Origin: Peptoniphilus_A sp022767005
GTDB lineage: Bacteria; Bacillota; Clostridia; Tissierellales; Peptoniphilaceae
NCBI RefSeq assembly: GCF_050315115.1
Contig: NZ_JBNPOJ010000002.1
Span: 62,001-126,000, forward strand
Reading direction: 5' to 3'
DNA length: 64,000 bases
Part shown: positions 53,135 to 61,797 of the stretch, in pieces
How the letters are laid out: each line of letters opens with the position of its first letter
How positions within the stretch are numbered: position 1 is the stretch's first letter
Position numbers and translations under genes: made by a program
Notes under the pieces: generated by a model
What the model was told of the DNA's origin: nothing
The model's database searches: none
The model's input: the letters and a program-made list of their open reading frames with translations, nothing else

Positions 53135-53824
53135 TTATCTCCTTAAAAATTCATCTAAATTTCCATCAAAGAAGTAAAAATCCTCGTCACGCATAAGTGC
53201 AGGAACGCCAACTCTGCCTTCTTTTACAATTTCGTCAAATTCTTCGGAGAAATCTCTCTCCTTTAAAAATCTCTTTAAGTTTGCCATTGATGCTGTAATG
53301 TCTACAATTTCACAGTCCAAATTTTTTTCTTTAATTTCTGCGATTGCAGGTGGGCAATCGGGGCATAAACTTGAAATGAATAGTGTAAGCATATTTATAT
53401 CCTCCAAAAATTTATTTAATGATCGGTAAAAATTTTGGTCGTCACATTTTTTTCTCTTAGCAATATTAAAGTAAATTTCTTTATTGCGCATTTTTCGGTT
53501 AAAGTGACGGCTTTCTAACAATTCCATAATATTATTATCGTCGATGAAATTACCCTGGAAGTCCATGACTTTTGAGCCTTTTGCAAGGCCAAGAGAAGAC
53601 AAGCCTCTATCATTTGTAATCACGAGGTCTCCCTTATTTGCGTGATTTGCGATATATAGGTCAGCTGCTTCTTTTGATATGTCAACGCTAATGACTTCGC
53701 CGTAGTTTGAACTAAAATCTTGTGTATAATTTTTTACAAGTAGGAGCTTTGCACCATATTTTTTTGCTAGTTTTTCTGTTATTTCACGAACAGGTGATCC
53801 GTCTGCATCTAATAATATTTTCAT
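53135..53824 (-). CDS. Fusion of DUF188 (UPF0178) with a thioredoxin-fold CPDC domain
   Basis: 229 residues. Residues 1-143 are a full UPF0178/YaiI-type PIN-like domain: LLDADGSPV (D6, D8), DLVITNDRGLSSLGLAKG and FQGNFIDDNNIMELLESR. Residues 145-229 form a glutaredoxin-like domain with CPDC (C154-C157) and the cis-proline block VGVPALMRDEDFYFFDG. UPF0178 proteins usually end near residue 150. The second domain has its own ribosome site and ATG inside the gene, so two products may be made. Confidence 0.85.
   Translation of the reverse strand: MKILLDADGSPVREITEKLAKKYGAKLLLVKNYTQDFSSNYGEVISVDISKEAADLYIANHANKGDLVITNDRGLSSLGLAKGSKVMDFQGNFIDDNNIMELLESRHFNRKMRNKEIYFNIAKRKKCDDQNFYRSLNKFLEDINMLTLFISSLCPDCPPAIAEIKEKNLDCEIVDITASMANLKRFLKERDFSEEFDEIVKEGRVGVPALMRDEDFYFFDGNLDEFLRR
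53390..53405 (-). promoter_or_regulatory. Internal ribosome-binding site and ATG for the thioredoxin-fold domain
   Basis: On the minus strand GGAGG (53405-53401) is 8 bases before ATG (53392-53390), in frame with the DUF188 gene at codon 145. Starting here gives an 85-residue CPDC protein. Confidence 0.5.
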
Positions 53825-53921
53825 ATTTATTTTTTACCCTAAAATAAATTTATCATATCATATAATTAAAAAGTATTGAAAAATTATATGATTTTATATA
53901 GACTTAGTTAAGGAGGTCAAT

Positions 53922-55040
53922 ATGAAATATATTTACAGAATATTTGTATTCCTTATAGTTATACTCCTCCTTGGAGCATTGGGACTTACATTTATGTTTA
54001 TGCCAAGGGGAAAAAAATTAAATAATAATAAAATTATAAATAAAGAAGAAATTACTGAACCAGAAAAAATTACTGTCTTTAATGAAAATGAAGACATTGT
54101 AAATATTTTATTAATTGGAATAGATTCTAGTGAAGTTACTTATGAAAAGGATAAAGATTCTAAGAGAGCTGACACTATTATGCTATTATCAATTGATCCC
54201 AAATACGATAGAGTAAGATTATTATCAATACCAAGAGATACATATTATAAGTTAAAGGGTTACGACAATTATAGGATGAATGCGGCTTATTCTCGTGGAG
54301 GAATTGACCTACAAGTATCAAGTATTGAGGATTTTCTTAATGTGAAAATCGACCATTATGTAACGGTTAATTATGAAGCAGTAAAGGAACTTGTTGACGC
54401 AATAGGTGGAGTTGAAGTTTACACTCCAGAGTACAAGTACACTGATCCCTCAACAATACCGCCACTTGAAATTGATTTTAAAGAGGGACTTCATTTATTA
54501 AATGGCGATAATGCAGTAAAATATCTTAGAATAAGGAAAATATACAAAGACCAAGACCTCGACAGGATTAAGGCACAACAAGATTTTATAATGAAGATTT
54601 TTGAAAAAATGAAGTCTCCAAAAATGCTTCTAAAGCTTCCAAAACTTGTATCAATTGCAAATAAACACATTGAAACAGACATGAATTATGGACAATTATC
54701 CTATCTAGCATACTATGGTGTAACTCTCGATAAGGAAAATATAGGAATGAAAACTGCTAACGGAAGGACGAAGAAGGGTTCTCCTCTATATTTTGTTGAC
54801 AAAGAAAGTGCAAGGTATGAAGCATCAGAACTTGAAAGATTGAGAAAGAATGCAGCTGAAGGTGAAAACATAGAGAATAATTTGACAGAAGAAGATTTAC
54901 AAAAAATGACAGAAGAAGAAAGAGCAGCAGCTGAACAAAAAATTAGAGATAGAGAACTTAGGGAAAAGTTAAAGAAAGAAGCTGTAAGAAAAGAAAATTC
55001 TTCAAATAATTCTAAAGAAGATAAAGAAAATAATTTATAA
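53922..55040 (+). CDS. LytR-CpsA-Psr (LCP) family cell-wall polymer transferase
   Basis: 372 residues. One membrane anchor (about 5-28) and an extracellular LCP domain (about 60-260): LLIGIDSS, KRADTIMLLSIDP, LLSIPRDTY and DAIGGVEVYTP. Arg and Asp residues that bind the polyprenyl diphosphate are visible. LCP proteins attach teichoic acids or capsule to peptidoglycan. The tail (about 310-372) is an unusually charged Lys/Glu-rich segment. AAGGAGG precedes the ATG. Confidence 0.92.
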   Translation: MKYIYRIFVFLIVILLLGALGLTFMFMPRGKKLNNNKIINKEEITEPEKITVFNENEDIVNILLIGIDSSEVTYEKDKDSKRADTIMLLSIDPKYDRVRLLSIPRDTYYKLKGYDNYRMNAAYSRGGIDLQVSSIEDFLNVKIDHYVTVNYEAVKELVDAIGGVEVYTPEYKYTDPSTIPPLEIDFKEGLHLLNGDNAVKYLRIRKIYKDQDLDRIKAQQDFIMKIFEKMKSPKMLLKLPKLVSIANKHIETDMNYGQLSYLAYYGVTLDKENIGMKTANGRTKKGSPLYFVDKESARYEASELERLRKNAAEGENIENNLTEEDLQKMTEEERAAAEQKIRDRELREKLKKEAVRKENSSNNSKEDKENNL

Positions 55041-55042
55041 GA

Positions 55043-55065
55043 AAGGACCTTAGGGTTCTTTTTTT
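55043..55065 (+). terminator. Terminator of the LCP gene
   Basis: AAGGACC/GGTTCTT stem with one G-U pair, then seven T. Confidence 0.65.
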
Positions 55066-55296
55066 ACGAGTTTTTGCAATGAAAAAACGCAAAGTTAATA
55101 AAGAAACCTCGTGCAGAAATATCTTACTCAAAAATTTGTGCTTTCTAAATTAAAGTTCTAAAATAGCAAATTTGATTTACTCAAACATTGTAATTTTTTA
55201 AGGAAGATCTTTGTCTTAAAAGGCACAATTCACATAGGCATTTCAGCATGAGGTTTATAAATTAGGTTTATTTTTAATGCAGTGATGATTAAAAAT

Positions 55297-56505
55297 TTAT
55301 TCGACTAATAATTTTGCAATATTTTTGACAACTTCCTTAGATTTTTTCATTTGGTCAAGGCTCACAAGTTCGTATCTTCCGTGATAATTATATCCGCCAG
55401 TGAAAATATTTGGAGTTGGAAGGCCCATGAAGGATAATTTTGAACCGTCAGTTCCTCCTCTAACTGGTCCAATTTTTGGAAGAACACCTGCCCTATCAAA
55501 AGCAGTCTTTGCAAGGTCAATTATCTCCATGTGATCTTCAATTTTTTCTTTCATATTGTAATATTGGTCTTTAATTTCAATTTTAATTCGGTCATCATAT
55601 TTTTTATTTAAAAACTTTGCTATATTTTCAAACAAATTTTTCATTTCTTCAAATTTTTCTTTTGAGTGATTTCTTATGATGTAATTCATTTTTGTGAACT
55701 CGACGCTTCCCTCTATGCCAATTAAAAGTGAAAAGCCCTCATAGCCTTCTGTGTATTCAGGTCTTTCTTTTACAGGAAGCATTGAATTAAATTCCATGGC
55801 AATTAGTTGAGAATTTACCATTACGTCCTTTGCAGATCCTGGATGAACATTTTTCCCTTGGATTTCAACTTTGCAAGAAGCTGCGTTAAAAGTTTCGTAT
55901 TCAAGTTCGCCAATTGGTCCGCCGTCCACAGTAAAAGCAAAATCTGCACCAAATTTTTTCACATCGAAATTATCTGCACCTCTGCCTACTTCTTCATCAG
56001 GTGTGAAGGCTATTTTTATGTCGCCATATTTTGCATCTTTGTCCTTTAAAAGTTCTTCAATAGCAGAAATAATTATTGCAATGCCAGATTTATCGTCTGC
56101 GCCAAGAAGAGTGTTTCCGTCAGTTGTAATAATAGTTTCACCCTTTAAATCTTTTAAAAAGGGAAAATCAGAGACAGCTGTAGTGAAATCGTCATTTAAT
56201 TTTATGTCGCAACCATTGTAGTTTTTTATTATATTTGCCTTAATATTTTTGCCCGACATATCTGGAGAAGTGTCCATGTGTGCGATAAATCCAACGGTAT
56301 TTTTAGCTTTTGCGTTGCCTGGAATACTGCCGTAGACATAACCATTTTCGTCAATTTTTGTGTCAATGCCAAGGCTTTTTAATTCTTCAACTAAAAAATT
56401 TCCAAGTTTCACTTGTCCCTTTGTTGAAGGGCAAGTGTTCGAATTTTCGTCGCTAGTAGTTTCGAAAGAAACATAATTTAAAAATCTATCTAAAATCTTT
56501 TCCAT
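55297..56505 (-). CDS. pepT: Peptidase T (tripeptide aminopeptidase)
   Basis: 402 residues of M20B. Zinc-site blocks: AHMDTSPDMSG, LGADDKSGIAI, TPDEEVGRGADNF and the C-terminal PVRGGTDGSKLSFMGLP with the last histidine region NYHGRYE. Cleaves the N-terminal residue from tripeptides. Single gene. I saw no clear terminator in the 231 bases between it and the LCP terminator. Confidence 0.95.
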   Translation of the reverse strand: MEKILDRFLNYVSFETTSDENSNTCPSTKGQVKLGNFLVEELKSLGIDTKIDENGYVYGSIPGNAKAKNTVGFIAHMDTSPDMSGKNIKANIIKNYNGCDIKLNDDFTTAVSDFPFLKDLKGETIITTDGNTLLGADDKSGIAIIISAIEELLKDKDAKYGDIKIAFTPDEEVGRGADNFDVKKFGADFAFTVDGGPIGELEYETFNAASCKVEIQGKNVHPGSAKDVMVNSQLIAMEFNSMLPVKERPEYTEGYEGFSLLIGIEGSVEFTKMNYIIRNHSKEKFEEMKNLFENIAKFLNKKYDDRIKIEIKDQYYNMKEKIEDHMEIIDLAKTAFDRAGVLPKIGPVRGGTDGSKLSFMGLPTPNIFTGGYNYHGRYELVSLDQMKKSKEVVKNIAKLLVE

Positions 56506-56647
56506 AAAGAACCTCCAATTCTAAAATTATTTTATCACAGATAATAGTTTTGTAAAAATTTAAGCTTTTTTTCAAATAAATAGTTGTAATTATAAATCAA
56601 ATGATTAATTTAATTTTTAAAAATATTGAGATAAAAAAGTTAATTAT

Positions 56648-56676
56648 TGACAAAAAAAGTATTGAGGCATATAATA
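56648..56676 (+). promoter_or_regulatory. Perfect consensus promoter
   Basis: TTGACA (56648-56653), exactly 17 bp, TATAAT (56671-56676). The leader of about 48 bases holds a small CGCTT/AAGCG hairpin before AAAGGAGG. Confidence 0.85.
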
Positions 56677-56730
56677 ATTGCTAAAACAATTCGCTTCACT
56701 CATTAAAAGCGATAAAAAGGAGGAAGAAAT

Positions 56731-57942
56731 ATGGACGCACTTCAGGCATTATTATTTATTTTTATAGTTTATACAATTGGCGATGTCGTTGCAACTGCAA
56801 CAAAAAGTATTGTTCCGTCGCTATTTGTCTGTTCTGTAATATTTTTAGGTGGTTTTTGGATAGGTATACCTGAAACACTTTTTAAAGATTCCCTTTTGTA
56901 TAATATTGGAGCAGTAACTATTACAACACTTTTAGTTCACATGGGTTCAATGTTAAATTTGGGTCAACTAATTGCACAATGGAAAACTGTTCTTATTGCA
57001 TCAGGTGGAATTATAGGTATAGTTATTTTGTTACTACTTGTAGGTAGCCCAATTGTAGGAAAAGAAACGGCAATAGTAGCAGCACCGCCTATTTCTGGTG
57101 GAATCATTGCTGGGTTACAAATGGCAGAATCTGCAGCAGCTATTGGAAGAAATGATTTAAAACTAATGGCAACATTACTAGTTGTATTGCAAGGTTTTAT
57201 TGGCTATCCTTTAGCATCATTTTGTCTTAGACGAGAGGCAAATAGAATTTTAAAATTGAATGCAGAAGGACACACTTTTCAAGAAGACGAAGTAGTGGAG
57301 CAAAGAGAATTAAAGACAATTTTCCAACTTCCACAAAAATATACTTCTCCCAATTATTTTTTGGCAAAGGCAATTTTAATAGCATTTATTGCTACCTTTG
57401 TTTCAAGTTTATTAAAGCGAGTTGATACGGGGATATTTATTTTAAATGCTTTAGTTAGAATTGATAAAAATGTTTTAGCACTTATTCTTGGCATAATTTT
57501 TGCTGAAATTGGATTTTTGGAAAGAGAGCCACTTAATAAGGGTAATTCTTTTGGATTTTTAATGGCAGCACTTATGGCTGTAATATATGGAGGTCTTGCA
57601 GGTGCAAGTCCAACAGATATACTTGGAATTTTAGTTCCAATTGTTATTTGTCTTGTATTAGGAACAATAGGTATAGGCATTATGTCTATAATAGTTGGAA
57701 AAGTTTTAAAAACTGGACCGTGGATGGCATTTGCAATAGGATCATCAGCACTTTTTGGATTTCCAGGAACTTATGTAGTTTCACAAGAAGTTGCAAGAGG
57801 TATGGCAAAATCTGAAGAAGAAAAAGAACTACTATTATCACAAATCTTGCCTAAGATGTTAGTCGCAGGTTTTGTAACAGTTTCAATAGGTTCCGTAGTA
57901 TTAGCAGGAATTTTAGCACCAATGCTAGCACCTGCAATGTAA
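56731..57942 (+). CDS. Multi-spanning membrane protein, putative carboxylate/amino-acid transporter
   Basis: 403 residues with about 10-11 hydrophobic segments. The glycine-rich loop APPISGGIIAGLQMAESAAAIG and the later FAIGSSALFGFPGTYVVSQE suggest two inverted halves with re-entrant loops, as in GltS-like Na+ symporters, but I cannot name a family with certainty. The next gene encodes an M20 hydrolase, so it probably imports the acylated or dipeptide substrate of that enzyme. Confidence 0.7.
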   Translation: MDALQALLFIFIVYTIGDVVATATKSIVPSLFVCSVIFLGGFWIGIPETLFKDSLLYNIGAVTITTLLVHMGSMLNLGQLIAQWKTVLIASGGIIGIVILLLLVGSPIVGKETAIVAAPPISGGIIAGLQMAESAAAIGRNDLKLMATLLVVLQGFIGYPLASFCLRREANRILKLNAEGHTFQEDEVVEQRELKTIFQLPQKYTSPNYFLAKAILIAFIATFVSSLLKRVDTGIFILNALVRIDKNVLALILGIIFAEIGFLEREPLNKGNSFGFLMAALMAVIYGGLAGASPTDILGILVPIVICLVLGTIGIGIMSIIVGKVLKTGPWMAFAIGSSALFGFPGTYVVSQEVARGMAKSEEEKELLLSQILPKMLVAGFVTVSIGSVVLAGILAPMLAPAM

Positions 57943-57973
57943 TTTGCTATTTTTTAGTTTAAAAGGAGAAGAC

Positions 57974-59155
57974 ATGAACGTAAAAAATTTAATTGAAAAA
58001 AACAAAGACTATATAATTGAAATGAGAAGATATTTTCATATGCATCCTGAACTTTCTTTTGAAGAATTTGAAACAACAAAGAAAATTGCAGAAGAGCTAG
58101 AAAAGATGGGAATACCATATGAAATACCAACTGAAGAACCAAAGACAGGAGTAATAGGTGTAATTAAGGGTGGAAAACCAGGGAAGACTGTTGCACTTAG
58201 AGCTGATATTGACGCACTAAATGTTACGGAAAAAAATGATGTAGAATACAAATCACAAAATGTTGGCAAAATGCACGCTTGTGGACATGACACTCATATG
58301 GCAATGTTACTAGGTGCAGCAAAGATGTTAAAAGAAGTCCAAAATGATCTATGCGGAAAAGTTTATTTAATTTTCCAACCAGCAGAAGAAGTTGGACTTG
58401 GCGCAAAGTACATGATAAGACAAGGCAATTGGTTTGAAGAAACAGATAATATCTATGGTTCGCATATTTGGTCTGGTGTTGAAGCAGGGAAAATTTCTGT
58501 AGAAGCTGGAGATAGAATGGCAGCAGCAGATATGTTCAAGATAAAAATCAAAGGCAAATCTGGTCATGGCTCATTACCTAATGAAACAATTGATGCAGTA
58601 GTAACTGGTTCAGCAGTAGTACAAGCATTACAACAATTGGTTTCAAGAAATTACTCTCCACTTGATTCTGTAACTGTTACAATTGGATCTTTCCACAGTG
58701 GAAATAGATTCAACATCATTGCAGGAGAGGCTGAGATGGAAGGGACAAATAGATATTTCTCAAGAGAAGTTGGCGAAAGAATAGAAAATGATATGAGACG
58801 AGTAATAAAGGGAGTATGTGATGCCTATGGTGCAACTTATGAACTTGAATACACGTATATTCTAGGACCAACTATTAATGAAGAAAAATCTTCTCAAATT
58901 GCAGAAAAAGCTATTGAAAAATTCGCAGGAAAAGATGCAGTTGCCTTAATGCAAAAGACAACTGGTGGCGAAGATTTTTCCTTTTATCTTGAAAAGAAAC
59001 CGGGATGTTTTGGCTTTGTAGGATGTAGAAATCCATTAGTTGGTGCAGACTTCCCACATCACAATGAAAGATTTAATGTAGATGAATCTGTACTTGCAAA
59101 TGGTGCAGCAACTTATGCACAATATGCAATTGACTTTTTAAATGGTGAAAATTAA
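57974..59155 (+). CDS. M20 family amidohydrolase (HipO/AbgB-like)
   Basis: 393 residues of M20D. MHPELSFEEFETTK, HACGHDTHMAMLLGAA (metal ligands), FQPAEEVGLGAKYM and the ending DFPHHNERFNVDES are standard. It hydrolyses N-acyl amino acids, or similar amides. ATG 57974 has AAAGGAG upstream, while the earlier TTG/ATG-type frame would start in the preceding gap. Operon partner of the membrane protein upstream. Confidence 0.92.
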   Translation: MNVKNLIEKNKDYIIEMRRYFHMHPELSFEEFETTKKIAEELEKMGIPYEIPTEEPKTGVIGVIKGGKPGKTVALRADIDALNVTEKNDVEYKSQNVGKMHACGHDTHMAMLLGAAKMLKEVQNDLCGKVYLIFQPAEEVGLGAKYMIRQGNWFEETDNIYGSHIWSGVEAGKISVEAGDRMAAADMFKIKIKGKSGHGSLPNETIDAVVTGSAVVQALQQLVSRNYSPLDSVTVTIGSFHSGNRFNIIAGEAEMEGTNRYFSREVGERIENDMRRVIKGVCDAYGATYELEYTYILGPTINEEKSSQIAEKAIEKFAGKDAVALMQKTTGGEDFSFYLEKKPGCFGFVGCRNPLVGADFPHHNERFNVDESVLANGAATYAQYAIDFLNGEN

Positions 59156-59174
59156 AAATTAAAGATTAAAAAAG

Positions 59175-59214
59175 AAAAAAGGCGAGATCATTATGATATG
59201 ATGCGCCTTTTTTT
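59175..59214. terminator. Bidirectional terminator
   Basis: AAAAAAGGCG/CGCCTTTTTT arms with an inner ATCATTATGATATGAT stretch and T runs on both strands. Confidence 0.85.
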
Positions 59215-59218
59215 AAAA

Positions 59219-59641
59219 TCAATTAAATTTATAAACATTTAAACCAGTGTATTCGTCTTTTTGTCTTTCAACTATGCCGTCAATTATATTTATTGTTAGT
59301 TCGCAAGTTACACTTATCTTAGCACTTTTTAAATGACCACCAAAGACATTTCCTTCTTCATTAGATGTTGAGATGTGAAGATGAGGGTAGTATTCTCCAT
59401 TTAATGTTGAGATACTTCCTATTATCGATAAGATTTCAAATTCGCCCTTGAAATTTTTCTCTTTATAATCTCTTTTTGAAACACTGTAAAGTCCAATAGT
59501 AAAGTCGTCTGTTGCTCCAATGCCGTAGATGCTTGCAAGTTTAATATTTTCCTTTAAAGCAATTTCTTTTAATTTTTCTTGAACTTCTTCAGTTCTGTCA
59601 ATTCTTGCAATTATTTTGTCGTCAAATCTTCTGTAATCCAT
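59219..59641 (-). CDS. DUF296 / PPC domain protein
   Basis: 140 residues. The plant-and-prokaryote-conserved domain shows PHLHISTSNEEGNVFGGHLKSA, whose histidines resemble a metal site in prokaryotic members. Often called DNA-binding, but no AT-hook is present. The ATG at 59641 has AGGAGG just upstream, so the in-frame start at 59665 is rejected. Confidence 0.85.
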   Translation of the reverse strand: MDYRRFDDKIIARIDRTEEVQEKLKEIALKENIKLASIYGIGATDDFTIGLYSVSKRDYKEKNFKGEFEILSIIGSISTLNGEYYPHLHISTSNEEGNVFGGHLKSAKISVTCELTINIIDGIVERQKDEYTGLNVYKFN

Positions 59642-59720
59642 AAGTCCTCCTATTTTTATGTCCATAAAATATCATTACAATACATACCAAAGATTATTAA
59701 ATGCAATGTAAATAAAAAAT

Positions 59721-59751
59721 ATAAAAAACAGGATAATGCAATGCCTCCTGT
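59721..59751 (-). terminator. Terminator downstream of mgsA
   Basis: On the minus strand ACAGGA/TCCTGT, 6-bp stem, then TTTTTTATATTTTTT. The 190 bases between it and mgsA hold only very short frames with no ribosome site. Confidence 0.6.
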
Positions 59752-59938
59752 CCTTTAAGTTTACTCTTCCACTATCATTCTTTTCTCCATTATTTTGTAA
59801 ACTAAAATTTTTTGTGAACCTGTAATTATTTTTTTCACAGCATTATTATTTTTGTCATAAAGACATTAATTTAAAAAAGATGTAATCAAAGGTTTAAAAA
59901 GTTTCTATATATTAATTTTACCACTTATTTTTTAAAAG

Positions 59939-60412
59939 TTAATCAAAATCACTTTTTGAAATTCTTTCTTCCACAGAATATTCGTTATCTAAAATTTCAA
60001 CATCGTACTCATCGTTAAACATTGGCGAAGATAAAATATAATCAGCTGTAGTTGGTGATGTGGCAAGGGCAATATTGTATAGAGTGGAAATTCTAAGCAG
60101 AGCCTTTACATCTGGGTCGTGAGGTTGTGCCTCAAGGGGATCCCAGAAAAAAATCAAGATATCAATTTTTGAATCTGAAATTTTTGCACCAAGCTGTTGA
60201 TCGCCACCAAGGGGACCAGAGACAAGCCTCTTTACATCGAGAGAAGTCTCACGAGAAATTAATGCAGCAGTAGTTCCTGTTCCAATAAAATTGTGATGCG
60301 AAAGTTTTTTTTCGTGTTTTTTAACCCAATTTAAAAGCTCTTTTTTCTTGTGATCGTGTGCAACTAGTGCAATATTTTTCTTTTTGTTAACTTTGATTTT
60401 TTTTACTTGCAT
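59939..60412 (-). CDS. mgsA: Methylglyoxal synthase
   Basis: 157 residues. Converts dihydroxyacetone phosphate to methylglyoxal and phosphate. ALVAHDHKKKELLNW, GTGTTAALI, VSGPLGGDQQLGA and DPLEAQPHDPDVKALLRI include the catalytic Asp and His residues. With glycerol kinase elsewhere in the window it can relieve triose-phosphate overload. Divergent from rpsF. Confidence 0.95.
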   Translation of the reverse strand: MQVKKIKVNKKKNIALVAHDHKKKELLNWVKKHEKKLSHHNFIGTGTTAALISRETSLDVKRLVSGPLGGDQQLGAKISDSKIDILIFFWDPLEAQPHDPDVKALLRISTLYNIALATSPTTADYILSSPMFNDEYDVEILDNEYSVEERISKSDFD

Positions 60413-60435
60413 AATTACCTCAATTTTAAAAAATC

Positions 60436-60464
60436 TTGACTAAATTTCTTCTTTAATATATAAT
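60436..60464 (+). promoter_or_regulatory. Promoter of rpsF-ssb-rpsR
   Basis: TTGACT (60436-60441), a 17-bp spacer and TATAAT (60459-60464). Confidence 0.8.
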
Positions 60465-60479
60465 ATCAAAGATTGAAAT

Positions 60480-60511
60480 CCTTGCATAGTTTTTTTAACT
60501 ATGCCGAAGAC
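60480..60511 (+). promoter_or_regulatory. S6:S18 leader element (autoregulatory)
   Basis: CTT-GCATAGTT...AACTATGC-CGAAG folds into a hairpin in which CCG (60504-60506) sits in an internal loop above a CTT/AAG pairing. A hairpin exposing CCG is the known binding site of the S6:S18 complex in rpsF leaders. Confidence 0.7.
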
Positions 60512-60529
60512 CATGAGGAGGTGAAAAGT

Positions 60530-60814
60530 ATGAATAAATACGAAGCGGTGATTATGTTTTATCCTGAAGTGGAAGAAGAAAAGAAAAATGCTTCTTTCGA
60601 CAGACTTAAAAAGGTAATCGAAAAAGATGGTAAAATTAATAATGTTGATGAGTGGGGCATGAGAAAATTAGCTTACGAAATCAACTATAAAAAAGAAGCT
60701 TATTATATTTTTGTTGAATTCGAAACAATACCAGAAGACATTGCTGAAATCAACAGAGTCGCAAAGATTATGGACCCAGTTATGAGACAAATGATTATTA
60801 AAGTTGAGGACTAA
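60530..60814 (+). CDS. rpsF: Ribosomal protein bS6
   Basis: 94 residues. MNKYEAVIMFYPEVEEE, WGMRKLAYEINYKKEAYYIFVEF and IDPVMR-like MDPVMRQMIIK are standard. ATG 60530 follows GAGGAGGTG. The in-frame extension to 60473 would translate the regulatory leader and is rejected. First gene of the S6-SSB-S18 operon. Confidence 0.97.
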   Translation: MNKYEAVIMFYPEVEEEKKNASFDRLKKVIEKDGKINNVDEWGMRKLAYEINYKKEAYYIFVEFETIPEDIAEINRVAKIMDPVMRQMIIKVED

Positions 60815-60823
60815 GGAGTTTTT

Positions 60824-61372
60824 ATGAATTGTGTTAACTTAATAGGAAGACTAGTAAGAGATCCAGAACTTCGTTATGCGCAAACAGGAACTGCAATGTG
60901 CCGTTTCACAATTGCTGTAGACAGAAGAATGTCTAAGCAAAAGAGACAAGAAGCTCAAGCAAATAATCAACAAACAGCTGATTTTATTTCTTGCACAGCT
61001 TTTGGAGCAACAGCTGAACTTATTGCAAATTACCATAAAAAGGGCAGTCAAATTGGAATTGAAGGCAGAATCCAAACAGGAAGCTATGAAAAAGAAGGAA
61101 GAACTATTTACACAACAGATGTAATTGTAAATAATTTAACTTTCATTGGTTCAAGCCAAGGTCAAAACCAAGGTGGATTCAATCAAAGCCAAGGCGGATT
61201 TAATCAAAGCCAAGGCGGATTTAATCAAAGCCAAAGTGGATTTGATCAAAATCAAGGTGGATTTAGCAATCAACAACCAATAAATTCTGCTTATGGAAAT
61301 GATTTTTCTAACAATGATGGTGATGATGAAGATGGATTTTTCCCTGTTGACAATGACCAAATACCATTTTAA
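60824..61372 (+). CDS. ssb: Single-stranded DNA-binding protein
   Basis: 182 residues. OB-fold at 1-110 (MNCVNLIGRLVRDPELRY, CRFTIAVDRR, FISCTAFGATAELIANY, GIEGRIQTGSYEKEG). The linker (about 115-150) is built of QGGFNQS repeats. The acidic tip ends DNDQIPF, a variant of the DDDIPF tail that recruits repair proteins. Starts 9 bases after rpsF. Confidence 0.97.
   Translation: MNCVNLIGRLVRDPELRYAQTGTAMCRFTIAVDRRMSKQKRQEAQANNQQTADFISCTAFGATAELIANYHKKGSQIGIEGRIQTGSYEKEGRTIYTTDVIVNNLTFIGSSQGQNQGGFNQSQGGFNQSQGGFNQSQSGFDQNQGGFSNQQPINSAYGNDFSNNDGDDEDGFFPVDNDQIPF
61169..61265 (+). repeat. 21-bp tandem repeat in the ssb linker
   Basis: Units of CAAGGCGGATTTAATCAAAG plus C begin at 61169, 61190, 61211 and 61232, with a 13-base partial unit from 61253. 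Units 2 and 3 are identical. Each encodes QGGFNQS or a close variant. Confidence 0.9.
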
Positions 61373-61383
61373 GGAGGGTAAAA

Positions 61384-61608
61384 ATGCAAAGAAGATTTGG
61401 CAGAAGGAAAAAAGTAGATCCTTTTGAAAAAGATAAAACTAAAAAAATCGATTATAAGGATGTTGAAATGCTAAGAAATTATATTTCTGACCGTGGCAAA
61501 ATTCTTCCAAGAAGAATCACTGGTTTAACAGCAAAGCATCAAAGAGAAATGACAGTTGCTATTAAAAGAGCAAGACAAATTGCACTTATTCCATATAGCG
61601 CTGATTAA
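61384..61608 (+). CDS. rpsR: Ribosomal protein bS18
   Basis: 74 residues. IDYKDVEMLRNYISDRGKILPRR and TGLTAKHQREMTVAIKRARQIALIPY are conserved throughout bacteria. GGAGGG lies before the ATG. Last gene of the operon. Confidence 0.97.
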   Translation: MQRRFGRRKKVDPFEKDKTKKIDYKDVEMLRNYISDRGKILPRRITGLTAKHQREMTVAIKRARQIALIPYSAD

Positions 61609-61615
61609 TATGAAA

Positions 61616-61644
61616 AACTGTTGGGTAACACCAGCAGTTTTTTT
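61616..61644 (+). terminator. Terminator of rpsF-ssb-rpsR
   Basis: AACTGTTGG/CCAGCAGTT, 9 bp with one G-U pair, then seven T. Confidence 0.85.
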
Positions 61645-61747
61645 ATTATAAAATTATCTATTTTTTGGAACACTAATAAAAGTACAATAATAGTTAAATT
61701 TAAAATTATTAGACTCTGCACTAGATTTAAATTTAAAATTTAGTAGC

Positions 61748-61777
61748 AAAAGAAAAGCCAGGCATTAAAACCTGGCT
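61748..61777 (-). terminator. Terminator of the YjiH-family gene
   Basis: On the minus strand AGCCAGG/CCTGGCT, 7-bp stem, then TTTTCTTTT. Confidence 0.75.
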
Positions 61778-61797
61778 ATTAATATTATATTTAATTA

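Noticed and set aside
55871..56221. Plus-strand frame of 116 codons inside pepT
   Set aside because: Complement of conserved pepT catalytic blocks. No start signal.
61169..61265. Tandem repeats considered as a CRISPR array
   Set aside because: Contiguous 21-bp units without spacers, fully inside the ssb reading frame.
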